From Rhodoferax sp. (lineage in GTDB: Bacteria; Pseudomonadota; Gammaproteobacteria; Burkholderiales; Burkholderiaceae_C): DNA of 42,336 nt. The stretch lies in assembly GCA_030645355.1 (NCBI GenBank), contig JAUSNJ010000013.1:1-42336 (forward strand), in the 5' to 3' direction. The notes beneath the pieces are model-generated. The model had not been told where the DNA came from and did not search any database. It saw only the letters and a program-made list of their open reading frames with translations. Position 1 is the first letter of the stretch, and every line of letters begins with the position of its first letter. The position numbers and the translations under genes were made by a program. This document shows, one piece after another, positions 31,999-39,791 of this stretch.

Positions 31999-32661
31999 AT
32001 GCTAGCCGCACAAACCATCTTCTCCAATCGGCCCGTCGAGTCGGCGGCCACGGGTACCGTGTTGTTGCAGCGATCGGCAGCAACGGATTCGGTCATCTAT
32101 ATCGACAGCGGGCGGGTTCTGCTCGGCGTGGTTGGTACCGGGGCGAACGCCGGAACCATCGAGCACCAATTGGGGGTGGTTGAAGGCCCTAGTTGGCTGG
32201 AAGCCACAGCTGCGGTGCTGAACCTGCCCAGTGCGGTCGACGCCGTAGCGCAGAGCGGTGTCCAGTTTCACCGCTTGCCATTGGAAGAATTCAGGGCCAA
32301 CCTGGGCACCTGTGCACCAGGCGTGCAGTCCATGCTGCTCGACATCGCCCGTTCGCACCGGCAGCAGACCGAGTTGACGGTCAGCCGGCTGGCCAAGGAC
32401 GCCGAGGCGCGATGCGCTGAATGGCTGCTCAGCCACGCCGAAACCAGTGAACACGGTGGCTGCACGGTGCAATTGCAGCAACGCAAACGCGCCATAGCCG
32501 CCCAACTGGGCATTGCACCCGAAACGCTGTCGCGCGTGCTGCGCCACCTGCGGGAGCTGCGCCTCATCAGTGGCTCCGGCCGCACCGTGGACCTGGTGGA
32601 CCCCGTAGGCCTGCGTACCCTGGCCGGCCCCAGTGCGCCCTGCCAGTGTGGCGTGGTTTGA
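31999..32661 (+). CDS. Crp/Fnr-family regulator (DNR-like, no Fe-S cysteines)
   Basis: The 220-residue protein has a divergent N-terminal beta-roll (about 10-110), a dimerisation helix (about 115-145) and a Crp-type winged helix (about 160-210). The recognition helix reads APETLSRVLRHLREL, with the E-x-x-S-R pattern of FNR-type proteins. The N-terminal cysteine cluster of true FNR is absent, so an [4Fe-4S] O2 sensor is unlikely; a heme/NO sensor of the DNR/NnrR kind is possible. An FNR-type box precedes it, and a second box precedes the redox operon at 35730. It converges with the TRAP genes. Confidence 0.85.
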   Translation: MLAAQTIFSNRPVESAATGTVLLQRSAATDSVIYIDSGRVLLGVVGTGANAGTIEHQLGVVEGPSWLEATAAVLNLPSAVDAVAQSGVQFHRLPLEEFRANLGTCAPGVQSMLLDIARSHRQQTELTVSRLAKDAEARCAEWLLSHAETSEHGGCTVQLQQRKRAIAAQLGIAPETLSRVLRHLRELRLISGSGRTVDLVDPVGLRTLAGPSAPCQCGVV

Positions 32662-32673
32662 GACTTCGCGGGA

Positions 32674-32687
32674 CAGCTCTTTAGCTG
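32674..32687 (+). terminator. Short hairpin at the end of the Crp/Fnr gene
   Basis: CAGCT-CTTT-AGCTG is a perfect 5-bp stem followed by GTTTTG, 12 nt after the Crp/Fnr stop. It overlaps the stop codon of dctM on the other strand. The stem is short, so termination would be weak. Confidence 0.35.
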
Positions 32688-33979
32688 GTTTTGTAGCCCA
32701 TGGTTTGCGGCAGCCACAGCACGATCTGTGGGAACACCGTCATCGCCACCAGCAGCGCCAGCAGCATGGCCAGGAAGGGCCAGCCCTCCTTCATCATCTC
32801 GCCAATCGGAATGCCGGTCAGCGCCTTGGTCACAAACAGCAGCATGCCAAACGGCGGGTGAATCAGCCCAATCATCATGTTCAGCACGACCAGCACGCCA
32901 AAGTGCACCAGGTCCACTCCCAGCAATTTGGCGGCGGGCAGCAGCATGGGCACAAACACCAGCAGCAGCACCGATACATCCAGAAAACAGCCCAGCACCA
33001 AAAACATCACGTTGACCAGCAGCAAGAACTTGAGCTGGCTCAGGTGCATGCTGTCCACCCACTGCGCCATGGCCTGTGGCACACCTTCGGCGGTAAAGGC
33101 GTAGTTCAGCATGAAGGAGCCCGCCAGAATCACCGTGATGACGGCGCTGCCGCGCGTCGACTCCATGACCACGCCCCAAAAGGTGCGCCAGCTCAAAGCC
33201 CGGTAGACGACGCCGGCCAGGATCAGCGCATGCAGGGCCGCCACCGCCGCCGCCTCGGTGGGCGTGAAGGCGCCGGAATAAATGCCGCCGAGCAACACGA
33301 TGGGCATGGACAGCGGCAGCGCACCGCGAAACAGAATGCTCGGCCACTCGCGCAGCGGCACTGGTTCTTCGCGCGGCATGTTGCGCTTGACCGCAATGCA
33401 ATGCACCACGACCATCATCAGCAAGGCCATGCAGAACCCTGGCACCACGCCACCCAGGAATAGCGCCCCCACCGAGGCGCCGGACACCAGCGCGTAGATC
33501 ACCATCGGAATGCTGGGCGGAATGATGGGGCCCAGCGTGGCACTGGCCACCACCACGGCACCGGCAAAACCGCGTGAATATTCTGGCTTCTTGAGCATCT
33601 GCTTGATGGTGACCAGACCGGGGCCGGCGGCATCGGCGATGGCGCTGCCACTCATGCCGGAAAAGATCACGCTGACCAGAATGTCCACCTGGGCCAGGCC
33701 ACCCCGCATGCGCCCGACCAGGATGCGGCAGAAGTCGAAGATGCGTTCGCTGACCGTGCCCGCATTCATGATGTTGGCCGCAAACACAAACAGCGGCACG
33801 GCCAGCAGCACGTAGCTGTTGTACAGGCCGTTGCCCACCTGCTCGGCCACTAGGCCCAGGTCCTGGCGCTTGACCAGCAGGTAGGCAAAGCCGGAGACCA
33901 GCATCGAAAAACCAATCGGTATGCGCAGCAGCATGCCCGCGACGAGCACGCCCACCAGCGCCAGCAAGGCGGTGTTCAT
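32681..33979 (-). CDS. TRAP transporter large permease (DctM type)
   Basis: The 432-residue inner-membrane protein has about 11-12 helices and the DctM family stretches PIGFSMLVSGFAYLLV, FVFAANIMNAGTVSERIFDF, GMSGSAIADAAGPG and TLGPIIPPSIPMVIYA. ATG 33979 overlaps the stop of the small permease gene (ATGA). It is the ion-coupled transport subunit of a tripartite carboxylate importer with the two genes upstream. Substrate cannot be told from the membrane part. Confidence 0.93.
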   Translation of the reverse strand: MNTALLALVGVLVAGMLLRIPIGFSMLVSGFAYLLVKRQDLGLVAEQVGNGLYNSYVLLAVPLFVFAANIMNAGTVSERIFDFCRILVGRMRGGLAQVDILVSVIFSGMSGSAIADAAGPGLVTIKQMLKKPEYSRGFAGAVVVASATLGPIIPPSIPMVIYALVSGASVGALFLGGVVPGFCMALLMMVVVHCIAVKRNMPREEPVPLREWPSILFRGALPLSMPIVLLGGIYSGAFTPTEAAAVAALHALILAGVVYRALSWRTFWGVVMESTRGSAVITVILAGSFMLNYAFTAEGVPQAMAQWVDSMHLSQLKFLLLVNVMFLVLGCFLDVSVLLLVFVPMLLPAAKLLGVDLVHFGVLVVLNMMIGLIHPPFGMLLFVTKALTGIPIGEMMKEGWPFLAMLLALLVAMTVFPQIVLWLPQTMGYKTS

Positions 33980-34464
33980 AGTCGCAGCTCGCTGTGCAGA
34001 CCCTGGCCCCGCACCGCTTGCCAGATGGCCCACGCGCTTCGCACCACCAGGGCCACCATCAGCAACACCAGCGGCAGATACACCCACATCAGGGGAATTT
34101 CCAGAACCGGCGTCCCTTCGCGCTGCATGAAGTGCACGTAGTCCCAGGTTGCCGGCAGGCCGGCCAGTGCCAGTCCTCCCACCAGCAGATTGCCGGCGAT
34201 GGCCATGGCCTGGCGCGCGCGCCGCCCCACGCTGTTCCACACCAGGTCAAACACCACGTGCTCGCGTTGCGGCACCACAAAGGCCGCCGCCCACAGGATG
34301 ACCCAGATGTACAGAATGACTGCGGCCTCGTCGGTCCAGGGCAGTGGCCGGTTGAAGCCAAAGCGCGCACCGATCTGGATGATGAAGACCGCAAACAAAG
34401 TCAGAAAGAGCCCGCCACCGATGGCGTTGGCGGAGCGTTGCAGCCAGCGTGCCACCAGGTTCAC
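33976..34464 (-). CDS. TRAP transporter small permease (DctQ type)
   Basis: The 162-residue protein has four membrane helices and the DctQ patterns NAIGGGLFLTLFAVFIIQIGARF and LPWTDEAAVILYIWVILW, followed by REHVVFDLV. GTG 34464 overlaps the stop of the binding-protein gene (GTGA) and its own stop overlaps dctM. The three TRAP genes are therefore translated as a coupled unit. Confidence 0.92.
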   Translation of the reverse strand: MNLVARWLQRSANAIGGGLFLTLFAVFIIQIGARFGFNRPLPWTDEAAVILYIWVILWAAAFVVPQREHVVFDLVWNSVGRRARQAMAIAGNLLVGGLALAGLPATWDYVHFMQREGTPVLEIPLMWVYLPLVLLMVALVVRSAWAIWQAVRGQGLHSELRL

Positions 34465-35471
34465 TGCGTAGCGTTGATACGGTCAACCAGGCCCGCGGGC
34501 CAGACCTTGGCGTAGTCCGAGTTCTGGTAGGTGGCTTGCACCGCCTTGCGGAAGGCCGTCACGTCGGGGGTGGAGACCTGCAAGCCTTCCTTCTTGAAGA
34601 ACTCCACCAGTTGGGACTCTTCCTGCATGTTGTTGTCGTTGTTATACACCGCAGCGGCTTGCGCTGCGGCGCTGACTTTTTGCTTTTGGACGGCGGTCAG
34701 CGCGTTGAAGGCCTTGTTGGAGATTGCAATGAACAGGCTGTCCACCAGGTGGCTGGACAGGACGATCTGCTTGGTAACTTCATAAAACTTGGCGGCGCGC
34801 ACGCTGGGCAGCGGGTTGTCCTGGCCATCAATGGTGCCGGTTTTCAGGCCCAGGTACACCTCGCCAAAGGCTAACGGCGTGGCGGTGGCGCCCAGCGCGT
34901 TGCCCAAAAAGAGCCAGTCCTTGGAGCCCGGCATGCGCAGCTTGATGCCCTTGAGGTCGGCCGGTGTTTTGACCGTGCGCGCCTCACGCAGATTGACCTG
35001 GCGCGTGCCCAGGTAGCAGGTGGACAGCACCGTCACATCCATCTTGTCGGACACGGTTTTGAACAATTCCTTGCCAATGGGTCCGCTGAAAACCTTCTGC
35101 TGGTGTGCCGGGTCGCGCAGCATGTAGCCCGCCGTGAACACCGAAAACTCGGGCACCAGCTTGGCAATGTCGGCTGGCGCCATGGAGGTCAGCTCCAGAG
35201 TGCCCCGCGCCATGGCGGCGGGCTCTGCCCCTTGTTTGAACAGCGATGCGTTGAGGTTGATCTGTACATCAAACTCGCCGGGCGCAGATTTTTCCAATGA
35301 GTCCTTGAACACGGTCCACATCTTGGCATGCCAGGCGTCCGGCACGGCGGGGGTGGAGATGCGCAGCACCGTCCTGGTCTGGGCGATGGCGGGCAACGCC
35401 AGGGCGCTGAGGGCGGCGGCAGCGGTCAACAGCGTGCGGCGCTTGAAGTGGCTGGAGGTGGGCATGGGCAA
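34461..35471 (-). CDS. TRAP transporter solute-binding protein (DctP type)
   Basis: The 336-residue protein has a signal peptide (FKRRTLLTAAAALSALALPAIAQ, cleaved about residue 30) and a DctP fold. The conserved region LKGIKLRMPGSKDWLFLGNALGATATPLAFGEVYLGLKTGTIDGQDNP contains the arginine (in KLRMPG) that usually grips the substrate carboxylate. An organic acid ligand is therefore expected, but not a specific one. ATG 35471 or 35465 are both possible. It heads the TRAP operon and is divergent from the redox operon across 258 bp, where an FNR-type box lies. Confidence 0.92.
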   Translation of the reverse strand: MPMPTSSHFKRRTLLTAAAALSALALPAIAQTRTVLRISTPAVPDAWHAKMWTVFKDSLEKSAPGEFDVQINLNASLFKQGAEPAAMARGTLELTSMAPADIAKLVPEFSVFTAGYMLRDPAHQQKVFSGPIGKELFKTVSDKMDVTVLSTCYLGTRQVNLREARTVKTPADLKGIKLRMPGSKDWLFLGNALGATATPLAFGEVYLGLKTGTIDGQDNPLPSVRAAKFYEVTKQIVLSSHLVDSLFIAISNKAFNALTAVQKQKVSAAAQAAAVYNNDNNMQEESQLVEFFKKEGLQVSTPDVTAFRKAVQATYQNSDYAKVWPAGLVDRINATQ

Positions 35472-35582
35472 TACAGGAGTTGGAACGCGCGGGTGTGCGG
35501 CTCAGAATGCAAAACCAGCAGTGTATTACTGCTGGCTGGCAGGGCAACACCCCATGGCGTGCGGCATCGCGATCCAGCTGGT

Positions 35583-35596
35583 TTGATCTATATCAC
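35583..35596 (+). promoter_or_regulatory. FNR/DNR-type box and promoter before the redox operon
   Basis: TTGAT-CTAT-ATCAC matches TTGAT-N4-ATCAA at 9 of 10 positions. TACCAT at 35619-35624 sits 22 nt after the box, exactly where the -10 element of a class II FNR promoter would be. That would place transcription start near 35631, upstream of both candidate starts of the ferredoxin gene. The divergent TRAP operon starts 112 bp to the left and could share the site. Confidence 0.65.
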
Positions 35597-35729
35597 TGAC
35601 TGCCTTGCCACTGCGTTTTACCATGGGCGCCAGCACGTCGGTATGCCAATTTCCCCAGCAGTTCGGTACTTGTCTGGCGGGTCTGGGAGCACTGGCTGCG
35701 GTGACCCATCACTTCACTCGAGTACTACC

Positions 35730-36824
35730 GTGACCCCTGACAAAACTCCCCCTGCTGCCAACCCCTGCCCGCAGGACTCGCCCGCGTGTTCGGCGCGACC
35801 GTTACCGCCTCTGCCGGGCGGATCGGGCAGCACCAGCTCGCGCCGTAACTTTCTGGCTGCCGGCGGAGCGATAAGCGTGTCGTCGTTGATGGGCGCTGCC
35901 GCGCTGATGGCACAGACAGACGACCCCAAAGCCACCGTGGAGTGGGCAGAGCACTTCCAGACCAACTACCGGCTGATGACACCTGCGGAAAAGGCCGAGG
36001 CCCGCGCCCGGCTGGAGCGTCGCTATTCGGCCCAATACAGCAAGAAGGTGACGGTGGACACCACCGAGGCGCTGCCCGGCGTGCTGATGGGCTACGCCCT
36101 GAACATCCGCAAGTGCATAGGCTGCCGCCGTTGCGTCAAGGCCTGCGTCGAGGAAAACAACCAGACCCGCGGCCAGAGCCCCGGCGAGCGCATCGAGTGG
36201 ATCCAGGTGCTGCGCATGGAGCGCGGGGAATTCGCGCAGGACAAGATGAACGCTGGCTACCCGGAAGGCCTGGGCATTCAGGTCGGTGGCAATGCCTACA
36301 CCCCGGCAGGCCAGGTGCTCGAAGGCCAGTACCACTACGAGCCCGAGGCCGTACCGGAAAAAGACGCTACCTATATGCCGATTGCCTGCATGCAGTGCGA
36401 GAAACCGCCCTGCGTCAAGGTGTGCCCGGTGCGCACCACCTACCGCGAGGCCGATGGCCCGGTGGTGATTGACTACAACTGGTGCATTGGTTGCCGCATG
36501 TGCATGGGTGCCTGCCCGTACTGGGCCCGGCGCATCAACCTGACCACGCCGGTACTGCCCAAGGACGAGATGAACCCGGTCACCCACTACCTGGGCAACC
36601 GGCCCCGCATGCGCGGCGTGGTTGAAAAATGCCACTGGTGCCTGCAGCGCACGCGCCAGGGACGTTATCCGGCCTGTGTCGAAGTCTGCCCGGTGGGTGC
36701 GCGCAAGTTCGGCAATTTGCTGGACCCTGAAAGCGAAGTGAGCCTGATTCTGGCCCGCAAGAACGTGTTCCGGCTGAAGGCAGAGCTCAACACCTTTCCC
36801 AAGTTCTTCTACTTCTACGATTGA
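35730..36824 (+). CDS. Tat-exported four-cluster [4Fe-4S] protein (DsrO/HybA/NrfC-like)
   Basis: The 364-residue electron-transfer subunit has a twin-arginine signal (SSRRNFLAAGGAISVSS, RR at about 38-39). Four cysteine groups fit four [4Fe-4S] clusters: RKCIGCRRCVKACVEEN, ACMQCEKPPCVKVCPV, WCIGCRMCMGACPYW, and KCHWC paired with YPACVEVCPVGA. This is the DsrO/HybA/PsrB-type pattern. GTG 35730 is chosen as start; ATG 35643 would add 29 residues with no family character. It should sit on the periplasmic face with the NrfD-type protein encoded next. No molybdopterin or other catalytic subunit is in the operon. Confidence 0.88.
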   Translation: MTPDKTPPAANPCPQDSPACSARPLPPLPGGSGSTSSRRNFLAAGGAISVSSLMGAAALMAQTDDPKATVEWAEHFQTNYRLMTPAEKAEARARLERRYSAQYSKKVTVDTTEALPGVLMGYALNIRKCIGCRRCVKACVEENNQTRGQSPGERIEWIQVLRMERGEFAQDKMNAGYPEGLGIQVGGNAYTPAGQVLEGQYHYEPEAVPEKDATYMPIACMQCEKPPCVKVCPVRTTYREADGPVVIDYNWCIGCRMCMGACPYWARRINLTTPVLPKDEMNPVTHYLGNRPRMRGVVEKCHWCLQRTRQGRYPACVEVCPVGARKFGNLLDPESEVSLILARKNVFRLKAELNTFPKFFYFYD

Positions 36825-36835
36825 GGAGCGCGATT

Positions 36836-38107
36836 GTGGAAAAACTCATTGCTTTCACCACCGACTACATCCGCTATGTCCTCAAGGGCGGGACCAAGTT
36901 CTATGCCTGGATGGGCGTTCTGGCCCTGTTCAGTGCGGGCGCCCTGTACGCGTTCTACCTGCAGAACACCGAGGGCCTGATCGTCACCGGCATGACCAGC
37001 CAGATCCACGACGGACTCTACTTCGCCAATCTGGTGTTTCTGGTGGGCGTGGCGGCCGGGGCGGTGACCATCGTGTTTCCCGCGTACGTCTACCACCACA
37101 AGGGCATGCATGAGGTAACCGTGCTGGGCGAAATGCTGGCGATCTCGGCGGTCATCATGGTCACGCTGTTCGTGTTTGCCCACATGGGGCGTCCCGACCG
37201 GCTGTGGCACATGCTGCCGTTTGTCGGCATCTTCAACCTGCCGGGCTCCATGCTGGCGTGGGATGTGCTGGCGCTCACTGGCTACCTCATGCTCAATTTC
37301 GCCTGCGGGTTTTACTACCTCTATGCGAAATACACCGGCGTTCCGGTCAACAACAAGATCTTCATGCCCCTGGTGTATATCTCCATCGTCTGGGCGCTGA
37401 GCATCCACACCGTCACGGCCTTTCTGATTGCCACCATGCCGGCGCGTCCCATGTGGTACCACAGCATGATGCCGATCCGCTTCATCACGACGGCGTTTGC
37501 GGCGGGGCCCTGCCTGATCATTCTGGCCTTCATGATCATCCGAAAAAACACCAAGATGTGGATTCAGGACAGCGCCATCAACCTGCTGGCGGTCATCGTC
37601 ACCTGGTGCCTGGGCCTTGCGTTGTTCCTGACCATGTCGGAAATCGTGGTCGAGTTGTATGCGCGCACCGAGCATGCCAACGGCCTGTACTACCTGATGT
37701 TCGGCCTACACGGCCTGACCAGTCTGGTGCCCTGGTTCTGGAGTTCGCTGGCCTTCATGCTCATCGCCTTCGTGATGTTCCTGATTCCCAGCGTGCGCAC
37801 CAATTACAAACTGTTGCCCATTGCCTGCGTGCTGGCCTTTGTCGGCATCTGGATCGAGAAGGGCATGGGGCTGATCGTGCCCGGTTTCATCCCCACTCCC
37901 ATCGGAGAAGTCACCGAGTACTACCCCACCTTTATCGAGGTGGTGATGAGTGTCGGCAACTGGGCCATCGGCTTCCTGATCCTGACCATCTTGCTCAAGG
38001 GGGCGATAGGCATCCTGATCGGCGAGGTCAAATTCGACGCTAGTACGGCGGAAAAATCGCCGGGTTTTGCCAGCGGCGGCAAGCCTGCCACCAGCGCACC
38101 ACGGTGA
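36836..38107 (+). CDS. NrfD/DsrP/HybB-type quinol-interacting membrane protein
   Basis: The 423-residue inner-membrane protein has about 10 helices and belongs to the polysulfide reductase NrfD/HybB family, which exchanges electrons between the quinone pool and a periplasmic Fe-S subunit. Family-like stretches are FANLVFLVGVAAGAVTIVFPAYVYH, FAHMGRPDRLWHMLPF and PGSMLAWDVLALTGYL. The likely start is GTG 36836, with GAGGAG 8 nt upstream overlapping the previous stop. It probably couples quinol oxidation or reduction to the ferredoxin-like subunit and the tetraheme cytochrome encoded on either side. Confidence 0.9.
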   Translation: MEKLIAFTTDYIRYVLKGGTKFYAWMGVLALFSAGALYAFYLQNTEGLIVTGMTSQIHDGLYFANLVFLVGVAAGAVTIVFPAYVYHHKGMHEVTVLGEMLAISAVIMVTLFVFAHMGRPDRLWHMLPFVGIFNLPGSMLAWDVLALTGYLMLNFACGFYYLYAKYTGVPVNNKIFMPLVYISIVWALSIHTVTAFLIATMPARPMWYHSMMPIRFITTAFAAGPCLIILAFMIIRKNTKMWIQDSAINLLAVIVTWCLGLALFLTMSEIVVELYARTEHANGLYYLMFGLHGLTSLVPWFWSSLAFMLIAFVMFLIPSVRTNYKLLPIACVLAFVGIWIEKGMGLIVPGFIPTPIGEVTEYYPTFIEVVMSVGNWAIGFLILTILLKGAIGILIGEVKFDASTAEKSPGFASGGKPATSAPR

Positions 38108-38117
38108 GGCCAGCACC

Positions 38118-38912
38118 ATGAAAACGACTACATGCAGCGCGATGATTCTGGCCTTCTGCTGCGGGCTAATTTCCTCTGCCTTGGCGCAACCGGCGCCACA
38201 AGCCGAGACAACCTGTTTTGAGAGCCGCAAGGGCGCATCCGAAGTCGTCAAGCGCGACCTGCAACCCGGCTGGCCCAACGTGAAGTGTTCCACCAAAACC
38301 GGCGCGGTCCTGTGGTGGGGAGACCCCTTTGACGGCACGGTACCCATGGGCGACATGCCGCTACTGGAGAAGGTGCCACCCGGCCATGCGGTGGTCAAAC
38401 CCCGCTCCGAGAAGCTCGCGCTGATGCCGATGTGCGGCACGGCGTGCCACAACGGCGTGGGTCCTCAGTTCAATCCACCCAAGTTGCCCGTCGGCAAGAA
38501 ACCCGCCCCCACCCCGACGATGGCCGCCATGGTGCCTGATCTGCAGAACCTGCAACATGGACGCGGTCGCATCTGGTGCCTGGACTGCCACCACACCACC
38601 CAGCGCAACAAGCTGGTCGACAACTTTGGCGACCCCGTCAGCTTTGACCAGCCGCAGTTGCTGTGCGGCAAGTGCCATGGCGACAAGATGCGCGACTGGC
38701 GCGACGGCATCCACGGCAAGCGCATCGGTGAATGGGCCAGCACCGGCAAGAAGCGCTGGTTCACCTGCACCGAATGCCATAACCCGCACAACGTGCAGGA
38801 CGGCGCCAGAAACCGGGGCTTCGTCCAGATTGCACCCGAGACGCCGCCGCAGTTGCCCAAGGGCATGAAGGACGCCAAGCACGAGTTGTTGCACGGTGTT
38901 GCACAACACTGA
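38118..38912 (+). CDS. Periplasmic tetraheme cytochrome c
   Basis: The 264-residue protein has a signal peptide (about 1-23, ending SSALAQ). Its four heme sites are CGTACH (106-111, an unusual C-x3-CH), CLDCH (154-158), CGKCH (183-187) and CTECH (217-221). Extra histidines, such as HH158-159 and HNPHN after the last site, could serve as distal ligands. Two more cysteines (33 and 57) precede the hemes and might form a disulfide. It starts 10 nt after the NrfD-type gene and is the likely electron partner, in the way DsrJ accompanies DsrO and DsrP. I do not recognise a precise family. Confidence 0.87.
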   Translation: MKTTTCSAMILAFCCGLISSALAQPAPQAETTCFESRKGASEVVKRDLQPGWPNVKCSTKTGAVLWWGDPFDGTVPMGDMPLLEKVPPGHAVVKPRSEKLALMPMCGTACHNGVGPQFNPPKLPVGKKPAPTPTMAAMVPDLQNLQHGRGRIWCLDCHHTTQRNKLVDNFGDPVSFDQPQLLCGKCHGDKMRDWRDGIHGKRIGEWASTGKKRWFTCTECHNPHNVQDGARNRGFVQIAPETPPQLPKGMKDAKHELLHGVAQH

Positions 38913-38913
38913 T

Positions 38914-39378
38914 ATGGCACCACACGCAAACCTCCCAGACCTGCAGGCCGACGCTGCCGTGGTACCCGAGCCTGGCAAAGACCGGGGTGACCCCACGTGG
39001 ATTGCCCCCGCCCTGACGGCGTCCGACAAGACGCGCAACGTCGGTAAGACCAACGTCTTCTTTGGCCCCCCGCTGGCGATCCTGGCGGATGGGCAAAAGA
39101 ACACGCTGGAGATCAGCGGCAAGCTCAACCGCACGGCTGAGCGCTACCTGGAAATCCTCAAGCACCACGGGCTGGAACTCACAGCGCCGGAGCGCGCCTG
39201 CCTGGCCCACATCTGCCATATCGGCTTCATGTCGCCGCTGGAGATTGAAGAGCTGCCCTTTGAGGTCACCATGACCCGTTTCGAGTGCGAGGGATTGGAC
39301 AAGGCCGCCTTGGCAACCAAGCTCGAAGCCGCCAGCTTTGCCGATCTGGTGGCCATCGTCGAGTCACTGGGGTTCTAA
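38914..39378 (+). CDS. Unknown 154-residue soluble protein of the redox operon
   Basis: No family is recognised. The protein lacks a signal peptide or membrane helix and so should be cytoplasmic. The N-terminal 45 residues look unstructured and Pro/Asp-rich. Residues about 50-154 look folded and mostly helical, with TAERYLEILKHHGLELTAPERACLAHICHIGF and a leucine/glutamate-rich end. Three cysteines are present, two of them in CLAHIC. ATG 38914 lies 1 nt after the cytochrome stop (TGATATG), so expression is tied to the operon. The next gene is a bacteriohemerythrin 6 nt downstream. A regulatory or assembly role is possible but nothing shows it. Confidence 0.72.
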   Translation: MAPHANLPDLQADAAVVPEPGKDRGDPTWIAPALTASDKTRNVGKTNVFFGPPLAILADGQKNTLEISGKLNRTAERYLEILKHHGLELTAPERACLAHICHIGFMSPLEIEELPFEVTMTRFECEGLDKAALATKLEAASFADLVAIVESLGF

Positions 39379-39384
39379 CAAAAA

Positions 39385-39789
39385 ATGCCAAACCGCGTGC
39401 AATGGGATGCTGCCTACAGCGTGGGCCATGACACCCTGGACAGCCAGCACCGGGCCATCCTGGCGCAGTGCAATGCCCTGGCCGACTGCATTGCGGACGC
39501 TGGCCCCGACAGCGAGCTGAAGTTCCAGGACACCCTTGTTGCACTGCTGGATCAGGCGCGGGAGCACTTTGCGACCGAAGCGGCGCTGCTCACCCAATGC
39601 GCCTACCCCTCGCTGGACGCGCACCACAACGAACGCGACGAGTTCGACTATCTGGCCAACGACATCATCACGACCGAGAACTTTGAAAAGATCGAGCTCC
39701 AGCGATTCCTGGCCCTGTGGTGGGTTGGGCATATCGTGGGCTCTGGCAAGCAGTACCGGGCCTTTTTGGACAAGTTGCCGATGGCGTGA
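39385..39789 (+). CDS. Bacteriohemerythrin with a degenerate di-iron site
   Basis: The 134-residue single-domain protein aligns with bacteriohemerythrins from VQWDAAYSVGHDTLDSQH to WWVGHIVGSGKQY. Present ligands are His in LDSQHRA, HFATE (HxxxE) and the His in YPSLDAH. The fourth helix keeps GHIV. Two standard ligands are changed: the second His of HxxxH is Arg (HHNERDEF), and the Asp of HxxxxD is Gly (HIVGSG). It may therefore hold iron differently or not bind O2 in the usual way. It is the last gene of the redox operon and is followed by a long inverted repeat. Confidence 0.85.
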   Translation: MPNRVQWDAAYSVGHDTLDSQHRAILAQCNALADCIADAGPDSELKFQDTLVALLDQAREHFATEAALLTQCAYPSLDAHHNERDEFDYLANDIITTENFEKIELQRFLALWWVGHIVGSGKQYRAFLDKLPMA

Positions 39790-39791
39790 GT

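Noticed and set aside
37204..38043. Out-of-frame open stretch within the NrfD-type gene
   Set aside because: It is a +1 shadow rich in His, Arg and Pro, without start signals; the membrane protein frame is certain.
38914..39378. CLAHICH in the unknown protein as a heme c site
   Set aside because: The spacing is C-x4-CH and the protein has no export signal, so covalent heme attachment is unlikely.
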